This document shows positions 1 to 7,315 of a stretch of 16,278 nucleotides of DNA, piece by piece. The stretch is taken from contig JAUWVK010000020.1 in NCBI GenBank assembly GCA_030617485.1, positions 1-16,278 of the forward strand, read 5' to 3'. The notes under the pieces were generated by a model. The model was not told the origin of the DNA. It made no database searches and saw only the letters and a program-made list of their open reading frames with translations. This DNA comes from Gammaproteobacteria bacterium. GTDB taxonomy: Bacteria; Pseudomonadota; Gammaproteobacteria; SZUA-152. Positions within the stretch are counted from its first letter, which is position 1. Each line of letters starts with the position of its first letter. Made by a program: the position numbers and the translations under genes.

Positions 1-1276
1 TACCTCTGCCCATGTTATTTGGATTTTCCGTAAAATCCGCATCCAGGATATCGTGAACTTCTGTATTGGCCCTTTGGTCACCAGTTTCAATCGGCATATG
101 ACGTGCCATCTGGAAGTCAGTCCAGATATCGGGTACTTCAAAACTTCCGCCGCCCTGTCCCTGTAAAGTATTTCTATTAGGAGAGTGACAGGCGTAACAG
201 GTTTCCTCTATAGCTGGATCACCGCCACCACCTTTAATCTGGTAACCGAAATCGGAGCTAAATGTATTAGCATCAGTGCCTGCTCTAAGAAGGCGCCTTG
301 AGCCCTGCACGGTGTGCGTATCATGACAGGCTAAACAAGCTGTTTCCCAGACACGTGTGCCTCTTGGAAACTCACGAGTGTCTGCTGCTGCGTTAGTGTA
401 AGTTTCATTAGCAACATTCTGTTGCGCATGGGCCGAAGTCTCCCACCCCGCCTTGGTATGGCAGGCCAGGCAAATGATGTCACCACCGGCCTGAAAAGTA
501 TTCGATCCATTAGGATTCGCCGTCTGCAGACGATTAAAACGCAGGAATTTAATATTATCGACTGTGGTGTCCCGAATATGGGGATCATGACAACTAATGC
601 ACTGTACCTGTCCATTATTGGAGGTAGGTGTTCCCTGCGCCTGCAAATGAATATTTTGAATACCGGGACGAGCACCCACACCGCGAACACGAATTGGCGT
701 TTGCGTAGGACTACGCATTTCACCGTCAGCATTCACAAAGGATGAGTTATAGGTAAGAGAAATGGGGTGATCATTACGAAGATCCTGACCCAGATTTCGG
801 GTATAGCCCGTATTAGCCCCTTCACCTGTTGGCATCCGACCGCCGCCAGACGTTCCCTGCATACTGATGGTTGTTGATTGAGTACGGACGTTGCGCACAC
901 TGCCAATGGCGAGTGTGCCATCATGGCAGGACAGGCATAACTTTGAGACACCGTTGACCTGGCCAATGTTGGAATCGATTGAGCTCGAGGTATACCTCGT
1001 ATAGGTACCAGGATTAGGCAGGGTTTTATTCCAGAGCGGGCCTTCTCCGAGATCAGCGCCGTGCGGTGTGTGGCAAAAGACACAAATTTCACTTTCACTA
1101 TTTGCCCGGACGGTACGGCTAGCACCATCAGTACCACTTTGCGGAGTTATCGCAGAAGAAAAATTGTGTTTGGTATTCCTGATATCAGAAACACGCGCAG
1201 CCGTGGCAGTAGCTGACCACAACAACACCGCGGCAAGCGCAATAACGCCTGCAAAAACAATCCCTTTAACTCGCAT
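1..1276 (-). CDS. Multiheme c-type cytochrome, at least six hemes, C-terminus beyond window
   Basis: A secreted c-type cytochrome, probably at the outer face of the envelope as an electron carrier. I read the frame open from an ATG at 1274-1276 to the window edge, giving 425 residues with no stop. The ATG follows a GAGGTGG ribosome site. Residues 1-27 form a Sec signal peptide ending ATATAA. Six CXXCH motifs start at C65, C114, C226, C269, C314 and C360. Nine further histidines (37, 72, 170, 210, 233, 283, 321, 393, 408) could be distal ligands. That exceeds the six needed, so more hemes probably lie past the edge. Residues 33-250 match the tetraheme cytochrome at 10662-11594 in motif order: TKH, CHTPHG, PLWNK, CHDG, NDHP, CHDPH. 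The start is 14 bp after the upstream NHL gene, so it is the last visible gene of that operon. Truncation is only by the window. Confidence 0.93.
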   Translation of the reverse strand, partial: MRVKGIVFAGVIALAAVLLWSATATAARVSDIRNTKHNFSSAITPQSGTDGASRTVRANSESEICVFCHTPHGADLGEGPLWNKTLPNPGTYTRYTSSSIDSNIGQVNGVSKLCLSCHDGTLAIGSVRNVRTQSTTISMQGTSGGGRMPTGEGANTGYTRNLGQDLRNDHPISLTYNSSFVNADGEMRSPTQTPIRVRGVGARPGIQNIHLQAQGTPTSNNGQVQCISCHDPHIRDTTVDNIKFLRFNRLQTANPNGSNTFQAGGDIICLACHTKAGWETSAHAQQNVANETYTNAAADTREFPRGTRVWETACLACHDTHTVQGSRRLLRAGTDANTFSSDFGYQIKGGGGDPAIEETCYACHSPNRNTLQGQGGGSFEVPDIWTDFQMARHMPIETGDQRANTEVHDILDADFTENPNNMGRG

Positions 1277-1290
1277 CTACCACCTCGTTA

Positions 1291-2439
1291 CTACTTACTT
1301 TCTACTGCTTTTATCGGCTTTTTGGCGTTATTCTTGAAAATTTGCGGCTTACCGGAGCCGCTGCGACCTTTTCCATCAAGGTACTGAAAAATGGCAACCC
1401 GGCCATTAAACATATCAGCTACGTAAATCCGATCCCGGTGATCTGACCAGACCCCAGCCGGTAAATAGAATTCCCCTATGCCTGTACCCGTGCCACCAAT
1501 GGGCAATAAAAACCTTGCATTCTGGTTATATATTAGCAAGTAATCGTGGAATGATTCAACGATATAGACGTTGCCATCGCTGTCGGCGGTTACCCCTTTC
1601 GGACGCACCAGATTACCTAAAAAGCGACCCCTTTTTCCGATAAATTTAACGTATTTCCCTTGCTTATCAAACACTTGAACCCTGGCATTAAAAGTATCCG
1701 TCACATAGAGCTTGCCACCCACAAAAGCCAAATCCGTGGGAGCATTAAATTCGCCGGGTTTATCCCCCACCTGGCCGATGATTTGCACCAGTTTACCCGT
1801 TTCATCAAAAACCTTGATATTGTGCTCATTGGTATCGGCAACAAAAACACGCCCACTATCAGGGTCAATCGCCAGCCCGGTAGGACGCTCCAGATCTTCG
1901 AAGCCAAAATCCCCTTTAGGTTGACCCGATTTAGCATCCAGGCGAACCACTCGCTTTAACTCGGTATCAGACACCAGCACATCACCATTCCTGGCAATAG
2001 CCACACCTACAGGAGAAACAAAATCATAATCCTCATGGGCTGCGCTCCAGATATCCAGCTTGCCCAGCTTTTCATCAAAAACGAAGATTGCCTGGCGCCC
2101 TGCATCAGTCACCAAAATACGGCCCGCAGCATCAACAACACCCGCCTTTGGACTTTGCAGTAAATTTAAGTTTTCAGGATCACTACCCAAACCAACCAGG
2201 GCCCTAAAGAAATTGGTAATCGCCTCACCTGCTCCACCTTCCTTGATGGCTTCCAGATTATCTTCGCCAGTCAACTGGCCAACATATTGATAACGGGAAA
2301 TATCAGGCGGTGACGGCCAAATTTTCTTAACCGATGGCTGCTCATATTTCAAAAGATATTTTGTTTCACTACACCCGGCAATGAACAAAAGAATCAATAA
2401 TAAAATCGGAGAACATTTACTAAAAAGAGAAGCGTTCAT
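1291..2439 (-). CDS. NHL-repeat beta-propeller lipoprotein
   Basis: A predicted membrane-anchored six-bladed NHL propeller of 382 residues. NHL propellers are protein-binding scaffolds, and genes of this kind sit beside outer-surface cytochromes in metal-reducing bacteria. Its exact role here is inferred. The N-terminus is a lipoprotein signal with lipobox IAGC, lipidated Cys23. From about residue 90 there are repeated blades of the type GVAIxxxGDVLVSDTELKRVVRLD and KPGEFNAPTDLAFVGGKLYVTDTFNARVQVF. There is no CXXCH, so it binds no c-type heme. The start is the ATG at 2437-2439. Its Shine-Dalgarno is weak, and it lies 37 bp after the previous NHL gene. It is followed after 14 bp by the multiheme cytochrome. 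The short tail after the last blade is lysine-rich (AKKPIKAVESK). Confidence 0.9.
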   Translation of the reverse strand: MNASLFSKCSPILLLILLFIAGCSETKYLLKYEQPSVKKIWPSPPDISRYQYVGQLTGEDNLEAIKEGGAGEAITNFFRALVGLGSDPENLNLLQSPKAGVVDAAGRILVTDAGRQAIFVFDEKLGKLDIWSAAHEDYDFVSPVGVAIARNGDVLVSDTELKRVVRLDAKSGQPKGDFGFEDLERPTGLAIDPDSGRVFVADTNEHNIKVFDETGKLVQIIGQVGDKPGEFNAPTDLAFVGGKLYVTDTFNARVQVFDKQGKYVKFIGKRGRFLGNLVRPKGVTADSDGNVYIVESFHDYLLIYNQNARFLLPIGGTGTGIGEFYLPAGVWSDHRDRIYVADMFNGRVAIFQYLDGKGRSGSGKPQIFKNNAKKPIKAVESK

Positions 2440-2476
2440 TGGATTATCATAATCATCAAACTATTAATAATAGACT

Positions 2477-3499
2477 TCAATTTAAAGGGGAAATCTGAAC
2501 TGGTGCATTAGGATTAATACGTAGCACCTGTACGCGTTCATTAAGACTATCCGCCACGTATAACAAATCACCACTCACCCATAATCCAGTAATGATGCGA
2601 AAGCGCCCTGGCGCAGACCCGCCACCACCAAATTTCATAAGCAATTGTCCATGTTGATAAACACGAATCGTATTGTCAGACCTGTCACTAATATAAACAC
2701 GCTGATCACGATCTACAGTAATAGAAGTAGGAAAAATTAAATCAGACTCACCAAACGAATACTGATATTCCCCATCCATGGAAATAACCTGAGCAGGTAA
2801 TTCAAGCCGATCAAGCACGAACAAACCATCTGCACCACTCGTAATTGATGTTATAGCTCGGAAACGACCAGGGCCAGTTCCCCGTCGGCCTATGGCTCTC
2901 ACTGTTTTGCCTAATTCGTTAAAAACAATGATATGACTAAATGAACCATCTGCCACCAAAACATCACCACTCTCTTCATCTACAAGCACATCAATTGGTC
3001 GAGAAAGATTAGCGTAATCCTGGAATCGGGTTTTCAGCTCTCCCATTTCGCCAAAATGTAAAACCTGCTTACCTATGGAATCAACAATATAAAAAGAACG
3101 ATCCTTTGCTACATATATATTGCCCATGCTGCCTTTAAAATGAATAGCGATATCTTTCACTGGTACAATTTCATCTATCGCCAAATCATATTTGTAAACA
3201 ATTTTAGCGCCCGCATCCACGATATAAAGCAGACCTTCGGTGCCACCAACAGCAACAGGTTCTACGAGCTTGATTTCATCTTCTTTGCCGATAATCATCC
3301 GTTGGAACTGGCCAGCATAGCCGCCCAAAGACTGGCTACCTCCCATAATGATTGAATCGGCAGTTAGAAGTTCATCCCCAACCTTTTGAGAAAGGCCAGT
3401 ATCTCTGAATGAACTTGACGTTGGTTTATTGTAATTTTTTTCGGTGGCCAACTTTTCCAGCTCAGCCATGCTACAGCCGACTAAAGCCACCATGAGCAA
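2477..3499 (-). CDS. NHL-repeat beta-propeller lipoprotein, start codon uncertain
   Basis: A second NHL propeller lipoprotein, about 350 residues, with blades such as RPIDVLVDEESGDVLVADGS, GRFRAITSITSGADGLFVLD and FPTSITVDRDQRVYISDRSD. The role is probably the same scaffold or partner function as its neighbours. The start is a problem. The only accepted start codon that keeps the lipobox is TTG at 3497-3499, which leaves only eight residues before the lipid Cys (LVGC). In the same frame upstream, with no stop, the DNA encodes SKKLYFFTFHALLMVALVGC, a proper lipoprotein signal. The codon before that SKK is ATA (3533-3535), not ATG. If that codon is a changed ATG, the gene is 2477-3535 (352 residues, lipid Cys21) and starts 5 bp after the stop of the preceding cytochrome. 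An in-frame TAA lies further upstream. The propeller itself is intact. Confidence 0.88.
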   Translation of the reverse strand: MLMVALVGCSMAELEKLATEKNYNKPTSSSFRDTGLSQKVGDELLTADSIIMGGSQSLGGYAGQFQRMIIGKEDEIKLVEPVAVGGTEGLLYIVDAGAKIVYKYDLAIDEIVPVKDIAIHFKGSMGNIYVAKDRSFYIVDSIGKQVLHFGEMGELKTRFQDYANLSRPIDVLVDEESGDVLVADGSFSHIIVFNELGKTVRAIGRRGTGPGRFRAITSITSGADGLFVLDRLELPAQVISMDGEYQYSFGESDLIFPTSITVDRDQRVYISDRSDNTIRVYQHGQLLMKFGGGGSAPGRFRIITGLWVSGDLLYVADSLNERVQVLRINPNAPVQISPLN

Positions 3500-3540
3500 A
3501 GCATGGAAGGTGAAAAAATACAGCTTCTTCGATATCGAAG

Positions 3541-4110
3541 CTACCGAAGTCCAACGTTGTCGCGGGCAACACTGTGATATCGATTACACTCCAATGGTGG
3601 GAAAGCAACTTTTCCATGGCATACACCACAGAACTCACCCTCTATGATAGAAGCCATAGTGACAAAATTACCGCCTCGTTGCGGTAGAAATATCGCTGGG
3701 TGACAATTTTTACATGTAAGCCATTTAGTATGAGGCAAGTGAGGGAAACGCACATAAGGCATTGATGCTGTGTTTTTAAAAATCACATCAAAATCAACTG
3801 AATGCATTTTTTCAGATCCTGTCACCCCAGTTCGCGGCGCAATTACGCCACTATCCAAAGTTTCCACCCAATTGATAACGCCACGCTTATCCCGAGGAAA
3901 ATCTTTCATTGCATCCGCAGGAGACTGTAATGTGGTGGCGGCCGCATTCTCAGGATCATGAATACCATCTTCTGAAATGGGCACCACATCACCATGCAGT
4001 TGATAATGGCCACCACCTTCCTCAGAAAAAATATTACTGGCATAAAAGGAAAGTGCCAGCATAAATGCTACACAAACCAACCACCGCAAAGAAAAATATT
4101 TCAATTTCAT
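3541..4110 (-). CDS. c7-like triheme cytochrome with third heme motif changed to CNRYH
   Basis: A periplasmic c-type cytochrome of 189 residues in the family of the two other triheme genes here. It has an N-terminal signal or anchor (residues 1-29), a SEDGIHDP segment (46-53), a linker, then the heme domain with FPHLPH (122-127). CXXCH motifs start at C133 and C161. Where the paralogues have a third CXXCH, this one reads C175-N-R-Y178-H179: the second Cys is Tyr (codon TAT at 3577-3579, one transition from TGT). As read, it has two canonical hemes and one site with a single Cys, which could hold heme by one thioether or not at all. The tail after it is short (VARDNVGLR) compared with the 6110-6772 paralogue. 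The start is ATG 4108-4110 with no strong ribosome site. It sits between the cupredoxin gene and an NHL gene in the operon. Confidence 0.88.
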   Translation of the reverse strand: MKLKYFSLRWLVCVAFMLALSFYASNIFSEEGGGHYQLHGDVVPISEDGIHDPENAAATTLQSPADAMKDFPRDKRGVINWVETLDSGVIAPRTGVTGSEKMHSVDFDVIFKNTASMPYVRFPHLPHTKWLTCKNCHPAIFLPQRGGNFVTMASIIEGEFCGVCHGKVAFPPLECNRYHSVARDNVGLR

Positions 4111-4185
4111 TTTAATATAACTACTTTTTAAATATTACAAAAATCACAACCCTGGAAATCATGATACCCAGGTCTCAATACCCAT

Positions 4186-5928
4186 TTATTGCATTACACC
4201 GACCATTCGCAAGGCTCGTCGAACAGTTTTGGTTGCCTGCTGCAACATCGCTATCGCATCGCCATATTCACCTGCAGCTGCTTTGGCTACAGCCTGGTCA
4301 CGACGCTTACGGGCTTTTTCATGAAAGCTTTCCATAAGCTTAATAGCTCCAGGTGCTGGCTTCTTAGCTTCTATTGCAACGGGAATCAATTCCTCATAGC
4401 CAACGAAACGTTTTAGCTCATATTCATACTCGTCCGCCGCCGTCTCAAAATTAAGATCGTAAACAAGAGTAGTGGAATCCAGCATTTTATGCAGTGCCAC
4501 AGTAATAGTGCGCTGAACTTTTCCTAATACTGCATTTGCATGTATGTAGTTTCTCTTGTCAGCTAAAGCCTGAGCTTCAGCTAACTTTTGAGTAACATCA
4601 CCTACATCATAAAGAGCACCCTCGGGAACTGAACCTCTTTTCTGCAACCGCGCTAAATTAGCTTTATGTGATTTTTGATAATCTCGAATTTCGGTAAGAG
4701 ACGTTTTATAATTTTCAGCCAATATCGCCATCTCTTCTTCGCCAGGCACCAGGCGTGATGCCTCACTCATCATTCTCAGCGATTTATTTGCAAGAGCAAG
4801 CGCTTCTGGCAAAGCACCCACAAGAGATTTCTCACGGCCTTCTGACAGTAGTGATTTTGCGTTGACGAGCAACTTTTTCGCCTCATCATTCTGGCTAGCA
4901 AGAACTCGCTTTGAGCCTTTTGATTTGGACATCATCTCGGCAAACATCAGTTTTTGTTTCACTTTGGAAGCCGTAACTTTTGTTACAGCGACCCGCGGCA
5001 CATCTGCAGCACCGGTAGATGGTGACGATTGCTTAATCGCTTGAGCTTTCTCCCCTGAATTAACAATCTGGATAAGCGCGCCCATATGAGGATGATTACG
5101 ACAGGCGTAATAAACATTATCTGGAGTTGATGCAGTTGGGCTGAACACCATTTTACCTTTATAGGTATACGCCCCCGTTACACCTTCGGCAATTGGAGCA
5201 CTACCCCAACCAATGACTTTTTTGGACAAATACACATCGTGCTTTGCATCTGTGCGGATATCAAACGTATAGGATTTTCCCCGCTCCAGTACCAGCCGCT
5301 TTCCTGACACGCCATTCACAAGAAAACCCATAGCATGGCCCTTCCCCAACGATGGGTGAGGAGCCGCTTTTGGACCTACTGTCACAAGAAATGTGTTTGG
5401 TTCTGTAGGCAGCTGTAATGGTGCCGCTTTTGCAACAGGGGGTGATATTTGAGGTTTTTGTGCCGGGGCTTCTACAGGCTTTGGAGCTGGTTTAATTGCT
5501 GGCGCTGCAACAACAGGGGGCTCTTCCTTCGTTACTTCTTTTACCTCAGCATCCTGACTCTTAGCATCTAGCGCTGAAGAATCCATCGCCTCTTTTACAG
5601 ACGATTCCTGTTTTATCTCGCCGGATGTTGCTTCCGCAGATATTTCTGGTTGTTTCGCGGGCTCTTCTACTGACTCATCAGCAGGAAGAGGCTCCATGGA
5701 TATTTTCCCCCCATCCAGATCCTTACGAGGAATTAATTCTATTGAGGGAGGTTCCTGTTCTTTTTGAGCCTGCTCTTTTTGAGATAGCGCCGCTTTATCA
5801 GCATCCGCTTTCTTAACAGCCGGAGCATCATCTTCCGATATAGTCGGTTGACCACCGCAGGAAACCAAAAATAATGCAATCGCCACGCTGAACAACCGCA
5901 ACACTAGTAAAAGATTCAATTTAGACAT
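4186..5928 (-). CDS. Lipoprotein with cupredoxin-like domain and helical C-terminus
   Basis: A 580-residue lipoprotein; lipobox LVSC with lipid Cys24. Residues 25-175 are a disordered, Glu/Lys/Pro/Ala-rich linker, long enough to reach across periplasm. Residues 176-290 look like a cupredoxin fold: VNGVSGKRLVLERGKSYTF, then H230 in KHDVYL, and near the end YYACRNHPHMGALIQI. The set H230, C276, H279, M282 matches a type 1 copper site, and the C-x2-H-x2-M spacing is that of amicyanin. Residues 320-580 are mostly charged amphipathic helices, perhaps TPR-like or coiled-coil, with no family I recognise. Within an operon of cytochromes a copper electron carrier tethered to a membrane is the natural reading. 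A structural, metal-free cupredoxin is the alternative. The start is ATG 5926-5928 with an upstream AGGGATG. Confidence 0.85.
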   Translation of the reverse strand: MSKLNLLLVLRLFSVAIALFLVSCGGQPTISEDDAPAVKKADADKAALSQKEQAQKEQEPPSIELIPRKDLDGGKISMEPLPADESVEEPAKQPEISAEATSGEIKQESSVKEAMDSSALDAKSQDAEVKEVTKEEPPVVAAPAIKPAPKPVEAPAQKPQISPPVAKAAPLQLPTEPNTFLVTVGPKAAPHPSLGKGHAMGFLVNGVSGKRLVLERGKSYTFDIRTDAKHDVYLSKKVIGWGSAPIAEGVTGAYTYKGKMVFSPTASTPDNVYYACRNHPHMGALIQIVNSGEKAQAIKQSSPSTGAADVPRVAVTKVTASKVKQKLMFAEMMSKSKGSKRVLASQNDEAKKLLVNAKSLLSEGREKSLVGALPEALALANKSLRMMSEASRLVPGEEEMAILAENYKTSLTEIRDYQKSHKANLARLQKRGSVPEGALYDVGDVTQKLAEAQALADKRNYIHANAVLGKVQRTITVALHKMLDSTTLVYDLNFETAADEYEYELKRFVGYEELIPVAIEAKKPAPGAIKLMESFHEKARKRRDQAVAKAAAGEYGDAIAMLQQATKTVRRALRMVGVMQ

Positions 5929-6022
5929 ATAGCATCCCTAATAAATTGACCAACTCATGCTATTACTCATGAAACACTTGGCCACATACTCCACCCGATA
6001 AAAATTACCTAACTTTAAACCA

Positions 6023-6058
6023 AAACGCAGTACAGACCGTTTGACCTGCACTGCGTTT
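6023..6058 (-). terminator. 13-bp hairpin between cytochrome and cupredoxin genes
   Basis: Arms at 6023-6035 and 6046-6058 pair over 13 positions with one G-U type mismatch, leaving a 10-base loop. It lies about 50 bp past the stop of the 6110-6772 gene and 95 bp before the cupredoxin lipoprotein start. On the minus strand the stem is followed by TTGGTTTAAAG rather than a clean T-run, so it is a weak terminator, an attenuator that lowers downstream expression, or an mRNA-stabilising or processing hairpin. Confidence 0.5.
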
Positions 6059-6109
6059 GGCATGTTACTCGTTAAGTAGACTTACTACCCTACAACTAAA
6101 CAGCTTACT

Positions 6110-6772
6110 TTAACGCCATGGGGTTTTAAGGCTTGCTTCACTCTTAGGCGGCTTCCAGCCCTTTGGTTTAGCCCTGGAGTGACAAACCTTGCACGATTTT
6201 GTCGTGATCGGAAACGAAACCTTGCCATGACAAACGCCACACTTTGTCCCCAGCAAAATAGCCGACATAGTGATCACATTAGCATTTTTCTGGGGTATAA
6301 AGATTTTTGGATGGCAGTTTGAGCAATGTAACCATTGAGTATGCGGCTTATGTGGAAACACCACATCAGGCATGGAAGCTTTAACTTCACGCACAATGTC
6401 CAGATCCATCACCAATGGTTCAATAGCCGGGTCAAAGCGATCATAACGTGGCTTCAGTAGGCCCTTATCCAAAGCCTTAACCCAATCCACGTAGTTACCA
6501 AACTCGGTTTTTGGCAAACCATCGTAGGCAATTATTGGTGGCTGCAATACGTGGGTACCATCATTCGCAGCATCATGGATGCCATCTTCTGATGGTGGCG
6601 CATTGCGAGTCTTCTCTTTCTTCAGCAAGCGGTTAAAGACATTCGCCCCACTTACCTTACCTTTAGCAGATTTAACCGCTTTTACTGGCTGCTCGGCAGC
6701 CTCAGCATTCATTCCAACAACTGGTAAAGCCAATGCAATGGCCGTCACCAGGAAGAAGTGCTTAATATTCAT
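6110..6772 (-). CDS. c7-like triheme cytochrome with N-terminal extension
   Basis: A secreted triheme c-type cytochrome of 220 residues. The signal peptide ends around residue 25 (MNAEA). A Lys-rich stretch follows, then SEDGIHD (61-67), a segment shared with the 3541-4110 protein. The heme domain (137-200) has FPHKPH, then CSNCH (C150), CGVCH (C178) and CKVCH (C194), all intact. His141 and His144 are the usual distal ligands of c7-type domains. Between hemes 1 and 2 is the family signature of a hydrophobic FIPQ stretch followed by ITMSAI. The tail (201-220) is basic and proline-rich. The start ATG has a strong AAAGGGGGG ribosome site 6 bases upstream and lies 20 bp after the smaller triheme gene. 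It probably carries electrons in the periplasm towards the outer-membrane barrel encoded upstream in the operon. Confidence 0.92.
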   Translation of the reverse strand: MNIKHFFLVTAIALALPVVGMNAEAAEQPVKAVKSAKGKVSGANVFNRLLKKEKTRNAPPSEDGIHDAANDGTHVLQPPIIAYDGLPKTEFGNYVDWVKALDKGLLKPRYDRFDPAIEPLVMDLDIVREVKASMPDVVFPHKPHTQWLHCSNCHPKIFIPQKNANVITMSAILLGTKCGVCHGKVSFPITTKSCKVCHSRAKPKGWKPPKSEASLKTPWR

Positions 6773-6792
6773 AATATCCCCCCTTTGTCAGC

Positions 6793-7200
6793 TTACTTGG
6801 CTTTTTTATCCAACGATTTATAAGTTGGCGCAACCAGGCGTTGAACAGTACTACCATGGATTTGTGTCGGCGTTCCAGGAATACCCGAATGACACATACC
6901 GCAGTTTTCAACTGACCATGAAATTTCACCGTTATGACATGCACCACAGAACTTGCCATCTATAATCTTGGCCATGGTGATCTTGTTGCCACCTGCTTTG
7001 AATTTAAAACCAAGATCTGCATGACAAACCTTGCAGCGGAAACGAATACGGTGATACCAGTGCGGGAATACAGCCGGTCTCATTCCAGCCGCATCTGCGT
7101 AGTTATTAATAACCACATCCGCGTATTCTGCCTGAGCAGCCTGTGGCAATGTGAGCATAGCCATCATGCCCAGCAAGCCAATCAACGCTGACTTATACAT
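6793..7200 (-). CDS. Small c7-like triheme cytochrome
   Basis: A 135-residue secreted triheme cytochrome, the minimal member of the three c7-like paralogues here. I place the start at ATG 7198-7200 because GGAGGGGGG stands just upstream and the next residues form a clean signal peptide (MYKSALIGLLGMMAML to QAAQA, cleaved near residue 24). Longer in-frame starts upstream lack both. Heme motifs start at C56 (CKVCH), C85 (CGACH) and C100 (CGMCH). The only other histidines are H47, H50 and H115, so six His match three bis-His hemes. The signature FPHWYH precedes heme 1 and NKITMAKIIDGKFCGACH leads into heme 2. Its spacing resembles the family called c(7)-type triheme or nanowire triheme domain, from memory. 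It follows the barrel gene by 115 bp. Confidence 0.93.
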   Translation of the reverse strand: MYKSALIGLLGMMAMLTLPQAAQAEYADVVINNYADAAGMRPAVFPHWYHRIRFRCKVCHADLGFKFKAGGNKITMAKIIDGKFCGACHNGEISWSVENCGMCHSGIPGTPTQIHGSTVQRLVAPTYKSLDKKAK

Positions 7201-7315
7201 AGATCCCCCCTCCATCTTTCTGAACCAGATAATTATTTGGCTCATTTTAAAAAAATGCATCATATTATTAGCTTTAAACACCTGAAGAGCCCATCTTACC
7301 CCACAATTACTCACA

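Noticed and set aside
331..1137. Several medium open frames on both strands inside the left-edge cytochrome
   Set aside because: The frame starting at 1276 is open for 425 codons with signal peptide and six heme motifs; the others are out-of-frame shadows.
331..1276. A frameshift in the left-edge cytochrome
   Set aside because: I translated the whole stretch codon by codon and found one uninterrupted frame; it only lacks its stop because the window ends.
4186..5928. Heme binding by the cupredoxin lipoprotein through C276-R-N-H279
   Set aside because: There is only one Cys before the His, so it is not CXXCH; the spacing suits a copper site instead.
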